Assembly: GCA_014654775.1 (NCBI GenBank)
Contig: JACVZW010000003.1
Span: forward strand, 51,867 to 115,866
DNA from: Paracoccaceae bacterium
GTDB lineage: Bacteria; Pseudomonadota; Alphaproteobacteria; Rhodobacterales; Rhodobacteraceae
DNA length: 64,000 nt
Reading direction: 5' to 3'
Below, one piece after another: positions 44,695-54,392 of the stretch (position 1 is its first letter; the number at the start of each line of letters is the position of its first letter). A program made the translations under genes and the position numbers. The notes beneath the pieces are model-generated. The model saw only the letters and a program-made list of their open reading frames with translations, did not search any database and was not told where the DNA came from.

Positions 44695-45300
44695 ATGGAA
44701 CACAACAGGATCGGAATGGCAGGGCCTGCGGGGGGCGGAACGCTGTGGTCGTCCGGCACCTTCCTGCGGCGGCTGTGGCACGAGGCGCGGGGTTCGCAGA
44801 CCCTGCCGCGGCGCGAGGCGCTGGCGCCGCGCCGCATGACCCCCATCCTGTCGCAGGTGATGCTGGTGGAACGCTGGTCGGCGGGCGTGCCGGTGATCCG
44901 CTACGCCGGGATGGATGTGACCACGCTTTACGGGCAGGATCTGACCGACCGGCCGCTTTCCGTGCTGTTCGAACCCGGCGCGCGCCCCGCTCTGGCCGCA
45001 GCGCTGGATCAGGTGCTGGATGGTGTGCGTACGGTCGAGATGGGCATTCTGTCGGATCAAGGCATGCTGCGCCCACGTCTGGGCGGTCGTCTCACGCTCT
45101 TGCCGGTGGTCTGCGGGGCGACGGGGCTGATCTCGGCCTTGGGCTGTATCGATCTGGACGGGCCAACCCGGCATCCGCCGCGCCGCTTTCGGATCGAACG
45201 CGTGCTGGGCGAAACGCTGACAGCGACACCGACGGACGCGACGGCGGACGAGGGCAGCGCCCCCCGCGCCGCCTCGAACCGGAGCGGCGGCCGCGCCTAA
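44695..45300 (+). CDS. PAS-like domain protein (PAS_5 type)
   Basis: A 201-residue protein. Residues about 20-160 resemble the PAS_5 domain of alphaproteobacteria ('LRRLWHEARGSQTLPRREALAPRRM', 'PVIRYAGMDVTTLYGQDLTDRPLSVLF', 'LLPVVCGATGLISALGCI'), usually a stand-alone, membrane-free sensory module. The last 30 residues are a Thr/Ala/Arg-rich tail. No output domain is present, and no cofactor-binding residue can be named. AGGAGTATCAGGCG precedes the ATG. Confidence 0.78.
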   Translation: MEHNRIGMAGPAGGGTLWSSGTFLRRLWHEARGSQTLPRREALAPRRMTPILSQVMLVERWSAGVPVIRYAGMDVTTLYGQDLTDRPLSVLFEPGARPALAAALDQVLDGVRTVEMGILSDQGMLRPRLGGRLTLLPVVCGATGLISALGCIDLDGPTRHPPRRFRIERVLGETLTATPTDATADEGSAPRAASNRSGGRA

Positions 45301-45321
45301 GGCGCGACCCGCCGCCCGGGA

Positions 45322-46692
45322 TCAGAGGGCTACCCGACGCGCCTGATCGCGCAGCGCGGTCAGTTCCTCGGCCACGAGGAAGGCCAGTTCCAGCGACTGG
45401 CTGGCATTCAGACGCGGGTCGCAGGCGGTGTGATAACGGTCCGACAGATCCTCATCCGTCACCGCGCGCAGGCCGCCCGTGCACTCGGTCACGTCCTTGC
45501 CCGTCATCTCGAAATGCACGCCGCCGGGGATCGTGCCTTCCGCCTTGTGGATGGCAAAGAACTCGCGCACCTCGCGCAGGACGCTGTCGAAGGGCCGGGT
45601 CTTGTAGCCGGTCGACGACTTGATCGTGTTGCCGTGCATCGGATCGCAGGACCAGACGACATTCGCGCCTTCGGCCTGCACCGTCTTGATCAGGCGCGGC
45701 AGATGTTCGCCCACCTTGCCCGCGCCAAAGCGTGCGATCAGGGTCAGGCGGCCCGGTTCATTGGCCGGGTTCAGCTTGGCCATCAGAACCTTCAGGTCTT
45801 CGGCCGTCGTCGACGGCCCGCATTTCAGACCGATCGGGTTCAGCACGCCGCGGGCGAATTCCACATGCGCGCCGTCCGGCTGCCGCGTGCGGTCGCCGAT
45901 CCAGATCATGTGACCCGACCCCGCCACCGGCTGGCCGGTGATGGAATCGATCCGGCACAGCGCCTCTTCATATTCCAGAAGCAGCGCTTCGTGGCTGGTG
46001 TAGAAATCCACCGCCGACAGGGTGTGCGCCGTCTCGGCATTCACCCCGGCGGCATTCATGAAATCCAGCGCGTCCGAGATGCGGTTCGACAGCTCGCGAT
46101 AGCGTTCCGCCTTGTCATGTTCGGCAAAGCCCAGCGTCCAGCTGTGCACGCGGTGGATGTCGGCGAAACCGCCCGTGCTGAAAGCGCGCAGCAGGTTCAG
46201 CGACGCCGCTGCCTGCGTGTAGGCCTGCAGCATGCGGTTGGGATCAGCGACCCGCGCCTCGGGCGTGGGATCGAAGCCGTTGATGATGTCGCCCTTGTAA
46301 GAGGGCATCTCCACCCCGTTGATCACTTCGGTCGGGGCCGAGCGCGGCTTGGCGAATTGCCCCGCCATGCGGCCCACCTTGATGACCGGCACCTTTGCGC
46401 CATAGGTCAGGACCACCGCCATCTGCAGCATCACGCGGAACGTGTCGCGGATGTTGTCGGCGCTGAATTCGGCAAAGCTCTCGGCGCAATCGCCGCCCTG
46501 CAACAGAAAGGCCTTCCCTTCCGCCGCCAGCGCCAGCTGCTTTTTCAGCTTGCGCGCCTCTCCGGCAAAGACCAACGGCGGATATTTGGCAAGCTGCGCC
46601 TCGGCGGCGTTCAGTGCGGCCTGATCCGGGTAATCGGGCATCTGGATCCGCGGCTTTGCGCGCCAATCCGTCTTGGTCCAGCCCTTGGTCAT
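45322..46692 (-). CDS. 3-deoxy-7-phosphoheptulonate synthase, class II
   Basis: A 456-residue plant-type (AroAII) DAHP synthase, the first step of aromatic amino acid synthesis from phosphoenolpyruvate and erythrose 4-phosphate. Motifs: '[15 protein letters not shown]', '[16 protein letters not shown]', '[16 protein letters not shown]', '[19 protein letters not shown]' and '[12 protein letters not shown]'. The ATG at 46692 follows GGAGAAGACCG; the longer frame upstream is unlikely. It is divergent from the GlxA-type regulator, sharing the roughly 155-base gap. Confidence 0.94.
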   Translation of the reverse strand: MTKGWTKTDWRAKPRIQMPDYPDQAALNAAEAQLAKYPPLVFAGEARKLKKQLALAAEGKAFLLQGGDCAESFAEFSADNIRDTFRVMLQMAVVLTYGAKVPVIKVGRMAGQFAKPRSAPTEVINGVEMPSYKGDIINGFDPTPEARVADPNRMLQAYTQAAASLNLLRAFSTGGFADIHRVHSWTLGFAEHDKAERYRELSNRISDALDFMNAAGVNAETAHTLSAVDFYTSHEALLLEYEEALCRIDSITGQPVAGSGHMIWIGDRTRQPDGAHVEFARGVLNPIGLKCGPSTTAEDLKVLMAKLNPANEPGRLTLIARFGAGKVGEHLPRLIKTVQAEGANVVWSCDPMHGNTIKSSTGYKTRPFDSVLREVREFFAIHKAEGTIPGGVHFEMTGKDVTECTGGLRAVTDEDLSDRYHTACDPRLNASQSLELAFLVAEELTALRDQARRVAL

Positions 46693-46849
46693 CGGTCTTC
46701 TCCGAAAGTTTGCGGTAACGGGCGCGGTATAAGGATTAAGCCGCGCGATGCAAAGGGTGAAACGCGCCGGATTTCCGTCGGTATTGCCCTTGCAGTCAAA
46801 TTTATTTCCTGATTGGCTGTGCCCAAATCCGACATGCGCAGGTCGCATC

Positions 46850-47866
46850 ATGACTCTCCCCGCCAAAAAGGCCCAGCAGATCGCCAAGAACGTCGCGCCG
46901 CGGCGCTTCGTCTTCCTGCTTTTGGACCGGTTCACGATGCTGCCCTTCGCGGGCGCCATCGAACCGCTGCGGGTGGCCAACCGCATTTCGGGCCAGACCC
47001 TCTATGTCTGGAAACTTGCCGGAGAGGCGGGCGACAGCACCACCTGCTCCAACGGGGCCTCCTTCAAGCTTGACATGGGGCTGGATGAGATCGACCGCGA
47101 AGACACGCTTCTGGTCTGTGGCGGGATCGATGTGCAAAAGGCCACCACCAAAGGCGTGCTGAACTGGCTGCGGCGCGAGGCCCGGCGCGGCGTCACCATC
47201 GGCGGCCTTTGCACCGGGGCCTATGCCCTTGCCAAGGCGGGGCTTCTGGACGGCAAGAAGGCCACCATCCACTGGGAAAACCAGGATGGATTCCTTGAGG
47301 AATTCGAAGAGGTAAAGCTGACGAAGTCGGTCTTCGTGATGGATGGCAACCGCTGGTCCACGGCGGGCGGCACCTCCTCCATCGACCTGATGCTGAAGGT
47401 CATTGCCGCCGATCATGGCGAAGACCTCGCCAATACCGTGGCCGACCAGCTCATCTATTCCTCGATCCGCACCGATCAGGACACGCAGCGCCTGTCCATC
47501 CCCACCCGGATCGGGGTGCGGCATCCCAAGCTGAGCCAAGTCATCCAGATGATGGAAGGCAATATCGAAGACCCGATGTCGCCCGCCGATCTGGCCGAAG
47601 AGGTGGGCATGTCCACCCGGCAGCTGGAACGGCTCTTCCGCCGCTACCTCAACCGCTCACCCAAACGCTACTACATGGAACTGCGCCTGCAGAAGGCGCG
47701 CAACCTGCTGATGCAAACGGATATGAGCGTGATCAACGTCGCCTTGGCCTGTGGTTTCGCCTCGCCCTCGCATTTCTCCAAATGCTACCGCGCGCATTAC
47801 AACACCACGCCCTATCGTGAACGCGGCACGCAAGGCGGCGGGACGGGCGTGCGGCTGTCCATTTAG
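46850..47866 (+). CDS. GlxA/GbdR-type AraC-family regulator
   Basis: A 338-residue regulator: an N-terminal DJ-1/PfpI-like domain ('[31 protein letters not shown]' region, '[26 protein letters not shown]' region with the nucleophile-elbow Cys) and a C-terminal AraC double HTH ('[38 protein letters not shown]' region). It is close to GbdR/CdhR regulators, which control glycine betaine, dimethylglycine or carnitine catabolism. A dimethylglycine dehydrogenase-type gene lies 10 kb away, and an amine oxidase follows directly. The target is inferred only. The ATG at 46850 was preferred over one at 46748. Confidence 0.87.
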   Translation: MTLPAKKAQQIAKNVAPRRFVFLLLDRFTMLPFAGAIEPLRVANRISGQTLYVWKLAGEAGDSTTCSNGASFKLDMGLDEIDREDTLLVCGGIDVQKATTKGVLNWLRREARRGVTIGGLCTGAYALAKAGLLDGKKATIHWENQDGFLEEFEEVKLTKSVFVMDGNRWSTAGGTSSIDLMLKVIAADHGEDLANTVADQLIYSSIRTDQDTQRLSIPTRIGVRHPKLSQVIQMMEGNIEDPMSPADLAEEVGMSTRQLERLFRRYLNRSPKRYYMELRLQKARNLLMQTDMSVINVALACGFASPSHFSKCYRAHYNTTPYRERGTQGGGTGVRLSI

Positions 47867-47874
47867 GGGCCACT

Positions 47875-49203
47875 GTGATCGGGCGGCGGGCGATGATCGG
47901 GCTACTGGCAGCGGGACCTTTCGGCCTGCAGGCCCGGGCGGCGGAAGGCTGGCGCATCGCGGTAATCGGCGCGGGGATGGCGGGCCTCGCCGCGGCGCGG
48001 GCGCTGCAACAGGCCGGGGCAGAGGTGACGATCTATGAGGCGCGCGACCGCATCGGCGGGCGGGTCTGGACGGATCGGTCTTGGCCGGACCTGCCGGTCG
48101 ACATGGGCGCAAGCTGGATCCACGGCCTGACTGGCAACCCGCTGACCGCCTTGGCGCGCGAGGCGGAGGCGGCACTGCATCCCACCGATTACGAAAGCGC
48201 GGCAGCCTTCGGCGGGGGAAGCGAACGCCCCTACCCTGCCGAACCGTGGGATATGCTGGAGACGGCGCAGAAACGGGCGTGGAAGGCAGAGGAAGACCTT
48301 TCCCTCCGCGCGGCGGTAGAGGCGCTGCCGCGCTGGGCCAAAATGACGACGGCCGAGCGGGAGGCCTTCCGCGCCGCCGTCCACCGCATGGTGGAACATG
48401 AATACGGCGCCGATTGGGGCGCACTGTCGGCATGGTCCTATGATGAGGCCGAAGCCTATGGCGGCGGCGACGCGCTGTTCCCGCACGGCTATGACCAATT
48501 GGCCCGCCACGCGGCCCAAGGCCTTGATATTCGGCTGGACGCACGGGTGCAGGTCGTGCAGGCCACGCGCGACGGGGTCCGCCTGACCTTTGCCGATGGA
48601 ACGCAGGCAGAGGCCGATGCCATGGTCTGCACCCTGCCCCTTGGCGTGCTGCAATCGGGTGATGTCACCTTCGACCCTCCCCTCGCCCCCGCGCGGGCAG
48701 AGGCCATCGCTAGCCTTGGCATGGGGCTGTTGAACAAATGCTGGCTGCGCTTCGACGCCCCGCCCCCGGTGCCTACGGCGGATTGGATCTTAAACCTCGG
48801 CCCGCCTGCCGATCTCTGGCCGGAATGGGTGAACCCCTCCGCCGCCGCGCCTGCGCCCCTGCTTCTGGCCTTCAACGCAGGCCCACGGGCCGAAGAGGTG
48901 GAGGCATGGGACGACGCCACCACCCTTGTCTCCGCCCATGACGCCCTCAAGGGCATGTTCGGCACCCGATTCCCCGCCCCCATCGCCGCCAAGGTCACCC
49001 GCTGGCGCGCCGATCCGCTGGTCTACGGGGCCTATTCCTATCACGCCGTGGGCAGCGGGGCCGACACGCGCCGGGCGCTGGCAGGGCTCGACTGGGACGG
49101 GCGTCTCGCCTTCGCGGGCGAGGCCGCTTCGCCCGACCACCCCTCGACCGTGCATGGCGCATGGCTGTCGGGTCTGGCCGCTGCCGAGGCCCTGATCGGA
49201 TAA
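47875..49203 (+). CDS. Flavin monoamine/polyamine oxidase
   Basis: A 442-residue FAD-dependent amine oxidase. After a short signal-like N-terminus with twin arginines ('GRRAMIGLLAAG...QARAAE'), the FAD motif 'IAVIGAGMAGLAAARAL' and 'YEARDRIGGRVWT' follow, then 'DMGASWIHG', 'VCTLPLGVL' and the C-terminal 'LAFAGEAASPDHPSTVHGAW'. It oxidises a primary or secondary amine, possibly a polyamine. The GTG at 47875 has AGGGGCCACT before it and lies nine bases after the regulator gene, so the two are probably one operon. Confidence 0.88.
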   Translation: MIGRRAMIGLLAAGPFGLQARAAEGWRIAVIGAGMAGLAAARALQQAGAEVTIYEARDRIGGRVWTDRSWPDLPVDMGASWIHGLTGNPLTALAREAEAALHPTDYESAAAFGGGSERPYPAEPWDMLETAQKRAWKAEEDLSLRAAVEALPRWAKMTTAEREAFRAAVHRMVEHEYGADWGALSAWSYDEAEAYGGGDALFPHGYDQLARHAAQGLDIRLDARVQVVQATRDGVRLTFADGTQAEADAMVCTLPLGVLQSGDVTFDPPLAPARAEAIASLGMGLLNKCWLRFDAPPPVPTADWILNLGPPADLWPEWVNPSAAAPAPLLLAFNAGPRAEEVEAWDDATTLVSAHDALKGMFGTRFPAPIAAKVTRWRADPLVYGAYSYHAVGSGADTRRALAGLDWDGRLAFAGEAASPDHPSTVHGAWLSGLAAAEALIG

Positions 49204-49204
49204 C

Positions 49205-50317
49205 TCACCCCTCGGGCGTGATCCGATAGGCCGCCCCGTCGATCACCGATAGGAACCAGATCGATCCATCCGGAGCCTCGACGATGTCGCGCACGCGCCC
49301 CGTCTGCTCGCCCTCGATCCGCTCTTCGGCAAAGCCCGCCTCGGGGTCCAGACGGCTGATGAAGCCCGCATTCAGCGATCCGGTGAGGATATCCCCCTTC
49401 CAATCGGGAAAGAGGTCGCCTTGATAGAAGATCATCCCCGACGGCGCGATGGAGGGGTCCCAGTAATGCAGAGGCTGCTCCATACCCGCCTTTTCCGTGC
49501 CCTCGCCGATGCGGCCGCCGCCGTAATCCTCGCCATAGGTGATGACGGGCCAGCCGTAGTTGCGCCCCGCCTCCACCCGGTTGACCTCATCCCCGCCCTG
49601 CGCACCATGCTCCACCAGCCAGAGCGCCCCATCCGGCCCCAGCGTCGCACCCTGCGCATTGCGATGACCAAGGGAGAACACCCCGGGCCGATGCCCCGGC
49701 AGGCTGGTCGCGGGGCTGCCATCGCGGGTCAGATGGATGACCTTCCCCTCCACCCGCGCGGGGTCCTGCGATTCCAATCCCTCCGGCCCCGTGCCGCGAT
49801 CCCCGGTAGTCAGGAAGACGGTGCCATCGCCCGCCTCGACCAGACGCGATCCAAAATGCCGCCCGCCGCGCACGGCATCCCCATGATACAGCACCGTGAA
49901 CCCCTCCAGCCGCGCGCCATCCGCCGACAGCACGCCCTTGCCCACCGCCGTTGCTGCCCCGCCCTGCAGCGGCATCGCATAGCTCAGCCAGACCTCGCGG
50001 CTGGTGGCGAAATCGCGGGGGATCATCACGTCCAAAAGCCCGCCCTGCCCTTGGGCATAGACCTCGGGCACACCCTCGATGGCCGTGGTCTCGCCCTCAA
50101 CCACCCGCAGCAAACGACCGTCCCGCTCTGTCACGATCACCGCACCATCGGGCAGGAAGGCGATCCCCCACGGCTCTTCCAGCCCGGTCACCATCGCCTC
50201 CACCGCCAAAGGCCCCGCCGAACTGTCCAGCGTCCCGACACTGTCCGCCAGCGCCAGACCGGGCAGCAGCGTCAACAGGGCTGTCACGCCCAAGGGGCGG
50301 GGAAAGCGGCGCGTCAT
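49205..50317 (-). CDS. Soluble aldose sugar dehydrogenase, PQQ-type beta-propeller
   Basis: A 370-residue secreted protein with signal peptide ('VTALLTLLPGLALA-D') and a six-bladed propeller of the glucose/sorbosone dehydrogenase family: 'LEEPWGIAFLPDGAVIVTERDGRLL', 'FSLGHRNAQGATLGPDGALWLVEHG', 'GGDEVNRVEAGRNYGWPVITYG'. PQQ-dependent oxidation of aldose sugars in the periplasm is the family role (YliI/Asd). The start at 50317 follows CGGAGGTTTGCCC. It converges with the amine oxidase, with only one base between stops. Confidence 0.9.
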   Translation of the reverse strand: MTRRFPRPLGVTALLTLLPGLALADSVGTLDSSAGPLAVEAMVTGLEEPWGIAFLPDGAVIVTERDGRLLRVVEGETTAIEGVPEVYAQGQGGLLDVMIPRDFATSREVWLSYAMPLQGGAATAVGKGVLSADGARLEGFTVLYHGDAVRGGRHFGSRLVEAGDGTVFLTTGDRGTGPEGLESQDPARVEGKVIHLTRDGSPATSLPGHRPGVFSLGHRNAQGATLGPDGALWLVEHGAQGGDEVNRVEAGRNYGWPVITYGEDYGGGRIGEGTEKAGMEQPLHYWDPSIAPSGMIFYQGDLFPDWKGDILTGSLNAGFISRLDPEAGFAEERIEGEQTGRVRDIVEAPDGSIWFLSVIDGAAYRITPEG

Positions 50318-50424
50318 GGGCAAACCTCCGTGCAATTTCCGCCAGAGGTGGCCTCCCCAGCGGGTGATTCAACCCGCCTCACGCCCTTCTGATCCGCGCA
50401 GAGGGGCGATTTGGGCGCAAAATC

Positions 50425-50447
50425 CCCCTCCAAGGGGTGCTTTTCTT
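50425..50447 (+). terminator. Hairpin with T-run in leader of liv operon
   Basis: CCCCT (50425-50429) pairs with AGGGG (50433-50437), followed by TGCTTTTCTTTT, about 60 bases before the substrate-binding protein gene. No plus-strand gene ends nearby, so it could be a leader attenuator. The stem is short and it may be incidental. Confidence 0.3.
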
Positions 50448-50505
50448 TTGATCACAAGCACATTAGGTTCGCGTCAGGACACAGATCCAACCAGGGAGTT
50501 ACCCA

Positions 50506-51687
50506 ATGAAGAAACTGCTGCTCGCCTCGACCGCCACCGCGCTGTTTGCCGGTGCCGCCATGGCCGAGGACGTCAAGATCGGGATTCTGCTCGGCTTCAC
50601 CGGCCCGCTGGAATCCATCACCCCGGCCATGGGCTCGGGCGCGGAACTCGCGATCAAGGAAGTGAACGACTCGGGCAAATTCGCACTCGGCACCGTGACC
50701 GGCGTGCGCGGCGACTCGACCTGCGTCGATGCCGCGGCTGCGACCGCTGCCGCCGAACGCCTTGTCACCGCCGATGGCGTGACCGCCATCATGGGCGCCG
50801 ACTGCTCGGGCGTCACCGGGGCCATCCTGCAGAACGTGGCGCGTCCGAACGGGATCGGCATGATCTCGCCCTCGGCCACCTCGCCCGCGCTCTCGACCGC
50901 CGAAGATGACGGCCTGTTCTTCCGCACCGCGCCCTCGGACGCGCGTCAGGGCGAGATCATGGCCGACATCCTGACCGAAAAGGGCATCAAGTCCGTCGCG
51001 CTGACCTACACCAACAACGACTACGGCAAGGGTCTGGCCGACAGCTTCGCGGCGGCCTTCGGTGCCAAAGGCGGCGCTGTGACGATCTCGACCCCGCATG
51101 AAGACGGCAAGGCCGACTATTCGGCCGAAGTCGCCTCGCTGGCCGCGGCTGGGGGCGAGATGCTCGTCGTCGCGGGCTATGTCGATCAGGGCGGCAAGGG
51201 CGTGATCCAAGCCTCGCTCGATTCGGGTGCCTTCTCGACCTTCTACCTCGTCGACGGGATGTATGGCGAAAGCCTGATCGAAGCCATCGGCGAACCGCTG
51301 AACGGCTCCTTCGGCGCCGTCCCCGGCACCGACTCGGAAGGTGCGGCGAAGTTCCAGGAAATGGCCACCGCCGCTGGCTTTGACGGGACCTCGGCCTTCT
51401 CGCCGGAATCCTATGACGCTGCCGCCCTCATCATGATGGCGATGGCTGCTTCGGGTTCGACCAATTCCAAGGATTGGGCGGGCAAGGTTCTGGATTTGGC
51501 CAACGCCCCGGGCGAGCCGATCCAGCCGGGCGAACTCGGCAAGGCGCTGGAACTGATCGCCGCTGGCACCGACATCGACTATGTCGGCGCGACCGCGGTG
51601 GAACTGATCGGGCCGGGCGAATCCGCCGGGAACTACCGCCAGTACGAGATCAAGGACGGCAAGATCGAAACGGTCGGCTTCCGTTGA
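50506..51687 (+). CDS. Branched-chain amino acid-type ABC transporter binding protein
   Basis: A 393-residue periplasmic receptor of the LivJ/LivK type I fold. A signal peptide ends at about residue 21 ('AGAAMA-ED'), then 'KIGILLGFTGPLESITPAMGSGAELAI' and 'MISPSATSPALS' mark the family. The ligand may be a branched-chain amino acid, an amide or another small compound. It is the first gene of a complete five-gene transporter operon. A strong hairpin follows it, which likely raises its expression over the membrane parts. The ATG follows AGGGAGTTACCCA. Confidence 0.9.
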   Translation: MKKLLLASTATALFAGAAMAEDVKIGILLGFTGPLESITPAMGSGAELAIKEVNDSGKFALGTVTGVRGDSTCVDAAAATAAAERLVTADGVTAIMGADCSGVTGAILQNVARPNGIGMISPSATSPALSTAEDDGLFFRTAPSDARQGEIMADILTEKGIKSVALTYTNNDYGKGLADSFAAAFGAKGGAVTISTPHEDGKADYSAEVASLAAAGGEMLVVAGYVDQGGKGVIQASLDSGAFSTFYLVDGMYGESLIEAIGEPLNGSFGAVPGTDSEGAAKFQEMATAAGFDGTSAFSPESYDAAALIMMAMAASGSTNSKDWAGKVLDLANAPGEPIQPGELGKALELIAAGTDIDYVGATAVELIGPGESAGNYRQYEIKDGKIETVGFR

Positions 51688-51721
51688 TCTGCCCCTTGGC
51701 ATGAGCTAAGGCTTCAGGCGC

Positions 51722-51743
51722 GGCCCGGGCATCGTCCCGGGCC
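51722..51743 (+). promoter_or_regulatory. GC-rich hairpin between binding protein and ATPase genes
   Basis: GGCCCGGG pairs with CCCGGGCC across CATCGT, 35 bases after the stop codon and without a T-run. Such intercistronic hairpins after solute-receptor genes protect the upstream message or partly stop transcription, giving more receptor than permease. Confidence 0.5.
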
Positions 51744-51819
51744 GTTGCCATAGACAAAAGCCCCGCAGCGGCGCCGGACAAACGGCGTGCGGCCATGACG
51801 GGGCACAGGGGAACACCAC

Positions 51820-52611
51820 ATGATCGTTGTCGAGAACCTGCACAGGCATTTCGGCGGCTTCCATGCCGTCGACGGTGCCTCGCTGGAGATCAGGACCGGG
51901 TCCATCACCGGGCTGATCGGCCCCAATGGCGCGGGCAAGACCACGCTGTTCAACGTCATCGCCGGACGCCTGCCGCCCACCTCGGGCCGGGTCTTGATGG
52001 ATGGCGAGGACATCACCGGCCTGCCGCCGCACGAGCTTTTCCACAAGGGCCTCTTGCGCACCTTCCAGATCGCCCATGAATTCGGGTCCATGACCTGTCT
52101 GGAAAACCTGATGATGGTGCCCGCCCGCCAGAAGGGCGAAACCCTTTGGAACGCGTGGTTCAGCCGCGCCGCGGTGGCCGAGGAAGAGGCAGCGATCCGC
52201 CAGAAAGCGCTGGAGGTGCTGGATTTCCTCACCATCAGCCATCTGGCCGAACAGAAGGCCTCGCAGATCTCGGGCGGCCAGAAGAAGCTGTTGGAACTGG
52301 GCCGCACGATGATGGTCGATGCCAAGATCGTCTTTCTCGACGAGGTCGGCGCGGGCGTGAACCGGACCCTCCTGAACACGATCGGCGATGCCATCGTGCG
52401 TCTGAACAAGGAACGCGGCTACACCTTCTGCGTGATCGAACATGACATGGATTTCATCGGTCGCCTCTGCGACCCGGTCATCTGCATGGCCGAGGGCAAG
52501 GTGCTGGCGCAAGGCACGGTGGATCAGGTGAAGAACGACGAACGCGTGATCGAGGCCTATCTCGGCACCGGCCTGAAGAACAAGGTGAAGGAGGAGGCCG
52601 CCCATGGCTGA
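51820..52611 (+). CDS. livG: ABC transporter ATPase LivG-type
   Basis: A 263-residue ATPase with Walker A 'GLIGPNGAGKTTLFNVIAG', signature 'ISGGQKKLLELGRTMM', Walker B 'AKIVFLDEVGAGVN' and the LivG C-terminal 'VIEHDMDFIGRLCDPVICMAEGKVLAQG'. In the Walker B segment the usual Pro of DEP is Val, which is common in LivG. It powers uptake with LivF through LivH/LivM. It is second in the operon, 132 bases after the receptor gene. Confidence 0.92.
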   Translation: MIVVENLHRHFGGFHAVDGASLEIRTGSITGLIGPNGAGKTTLFNVIAGRLPPTSGRVLMDGEDITGLPPHELFHKGLLRTFQIAHEFGSMTCLENLMMVPARQKGETLWNAWFSRAAVAEEEAAIRQKALEVLDFLTISHLAEQKASQISGGQKKLLELGRTMMVDAKIVFLDEVGAGVNRTLLNTIGDAIVRLNKERGYTFCVIEHDMDFIGRLCDPVICMAEGKVLAQGTVDQVKNDERVIEAYLGTGLKNKVKEEAAHG

Positions 52612-52667
52612 TCCGGCGTTTGCGCCCTCCGGGGGCGAAGAATTTTCGGTCATGGCGGAGGTCCGCC

Positions 52668-53378
52668 ATGGCTGACCCCTATCTGATCGGCGAGGCGATG
52701 ACCGGCGGCTATGGCGGCGCGGACATCCTGCACGCCTGCACCATCGCGGTGGAAAAAGGCCAGATCGCGGTGATCGTCGGCCCCAATGGCGCAGGCAAGT
52801 CCACCGCCATGAAGGCCGTTTTCGGCATGCTGAAGCTGCGCGCAGGCCATGTAAAGCTGGATGGCGAAGACATCACCGCCCTGACCCCGCAGGCGCGCGT
52901 CGCCAAGGGGATGGGTTTCGTGCCGCAGACCCACAACATCTTCACCTCGCTGACGGTGGAAGAAAACCTCGAGATGGGCGCCTTCATCCGGCGCGACGAT
53001 TTCAAGGACACGATGGCGCAGGTCTATGACCTCTTCCCGATCCTAAAGCAAAAGCGGCTGCAGCCCGCGGGCGAATTGTCGGGCGGCCAGCGCCAGCAGG
53101 TCGCCGTGGGCCGCGCGCTGATGACCCAGCCCAAGGTCCTGATGCTCGACGAACCCACGGCGGGCGTCAGCCCCATCGTGATGGACGAGTTGTTTGACCG
53201 CATCATCGAAGTGGCGCGCACCGGCATCTCGATCCTGATGGTCGAACAGAATGCCCGGCAGGCGCTGGAGATCGCGGACAAGGGCTATGTCCTCGTGCAG
53301 GGCGCGAACCGCTACACCGACACCGGAAAGGCGCTGCTTGCCGATCCGGAGGTCCGTCGTTCCTTCCTCGGGGGCTGA
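52668..53378 (+). CDS. livF: ABC transporter ATPase LivF-type
   Basis: A 236-residue ATPase, partner of LivG. Walker A 'IVGPNGAGKSTAMKAVFG', signature 'LSGGQRQQVAVGRALM', Walker B 'KVLMLDEPTAGVSP' and 'LMVEQNARQALEIADKGYVLVQG' are intact. The ATG at 52668 follows GGCGGAGGTCCGCC; an in-frame start at 52620 is less likely. The next gene, livH, begins three bases after its stop. The order receptor-livG-livF-livH-livM differs from the E. coli order. Confidence 0.92.
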   Translation: MADPYLIGEAMTGGYGGADILHACTIAVEKGQIAVIVGPNGAGKSTAMKAVFGMLKLRAGHVKLDGEDITALTPQARVAKGMGFVPQTHNIFTSLTVEENLEMGAFIRRDDFKDTMAQVYDLFPILKQKRLQPAGELSGGQRQQVAVGRALMTQPKVLMLDEPTAGVSPIVMDELFDRIIEVARTGISILMVEQNARQALEIADKGYVLVQGANRYTDTGKALLADPEVRRSFLGG

Positions 53379-53381
53379 GCC

Positions 53382-54392
53382 ATGGATATCCTCAACGCCC
53401 TCGTGGCCTTTCTCAACTTCGTCTTCGTCCCGGCTCTCGCCTATGGCGCGCAGCTTGCGCTGGGTGCGCTCGGCGTCACGCTGATCTACGGCATCCTGCG
53501 TTTTTCCAACTTCGCCCATGGCGACACCATGGCCTTCGGCACGATGGTGACCATCCTTTTCACATGGTGGTTCCAGTCGATGGGCATCAGCTTTGGCGTC
53601 CTGCCGACCGCCCTTCTGGCCCTGCCCATCGGCATCGCGGTGACGGCGGCCTTCGCCCTTGGCACGGACCGCGCGATCTACCGCTTTTATCGAAAGCAGA
53701 AGGCCGCGCCGGTGATCCTTGTGATGGTCTCGCTTGGCGTCATGTTCGTGATGAACGGCATCGTGCGCCTGATCATCGGCGTGGATGACCAGAACTTCGC
53801 CGATGGTGGGCGCTTCCTGATCTCTGCAGGCGATTTCAAGGAAATGACTGGGCTGGCCGAAGGTCTTGCGATCAAGTCCACGCAGGCCGTGACCGTGGTC
53901 ACCGCCTTTGCCGTGATGATCGCGCTGTTCTGGTTCCTGCAGAAAACGCGCACCGGCAAATCCATGCGCGCCTTTTCGGATAATGAGGACCTTGCCCTGC
54001 TCTCGGGCATCAACCCCGACCGGGTGGTGCAGGTGACATGGATCATCGCCGCCGCCTTGGCCACCATCGCGGGCGTCCTCTATGGACTGGACAAGAGCTT
54101 CAAGCCCTTCGTTTATTTCCAGCTGCTGCTGCCCATCTTCGCGGCGGCCATCGTGGGCGGTCTCGGCTCGCCCATCGGGGCCATCGCGGGCGGTTTCGTC
54201 ATCGCCTTCTCCGAGGTGATGGTGACCTATGCCTGGAAGAAGGTCGTGACCTATCTCGTGCCTGAAAGCATGGCGCCCGAGGGGCTGCTGCAACTGATGG
54301 GCACGGATTACAAATTCGCCGTCAGCTTCGCGATCCTGATCCTCGTGCTGATCTTCATGCCCACGGGCCTGTTCAAGGGGAAATCGGTATGA
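53382..54392 (+). CDS. livH: Branched-chain amino acid ABC permease LivH-type
   Basis: A 336-residue permease with about eight membrane segments. Family motifs: 'GVTLIYGILRFSNFAHGDTMAFGTM' and 'IVGGLGSPIGAIAGGFVIAFSEVM', and the coupling segment 'MRAFSDNEDLALLSGINPDRV'. It forms the membrane channel with LivM. Its stop overlaps livM by four bases (ATGA). Confidence 0.92.
   Translation: MDILNALVAFLNFVFVPALAYGAQLALGALGVTLIYGILRFSNFAHGDTMAFGTMVTILFTWWFQSMGISFGVLPTALLALPIGIAVTAAFALGTDRAIYRFYRKQKAAPVILVMVSLGVMFVMNGIVRLIIGVDDQNFADGGRFLISAGDFKEMTGLAEGLAIKSTQAVTVVTAFAVMIALFWFLQKTRTGKSMRAFSDNEDLALLSGINPDRVVQVTWIIAAALATIAGVLYGLDKSFKPFVYFQLLLPIFAAAIVGGLGSPIGAIAGGFVIAFSEVMVTYAWKKVVTYLVPESMAPEGLLQLMGTDYKFAVSFAILILVLIFMPTGLFKGKSV

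Noticed and set aside
46748..46849. Longer start of the GlxA-type regulator at 46748
   Set aside because: The added 34 residues do not match the family, which begins near the Arg-Arg-Phe-Val-Phe strand, and they cover the probable promoter region shared with the DAHP synthase gene.
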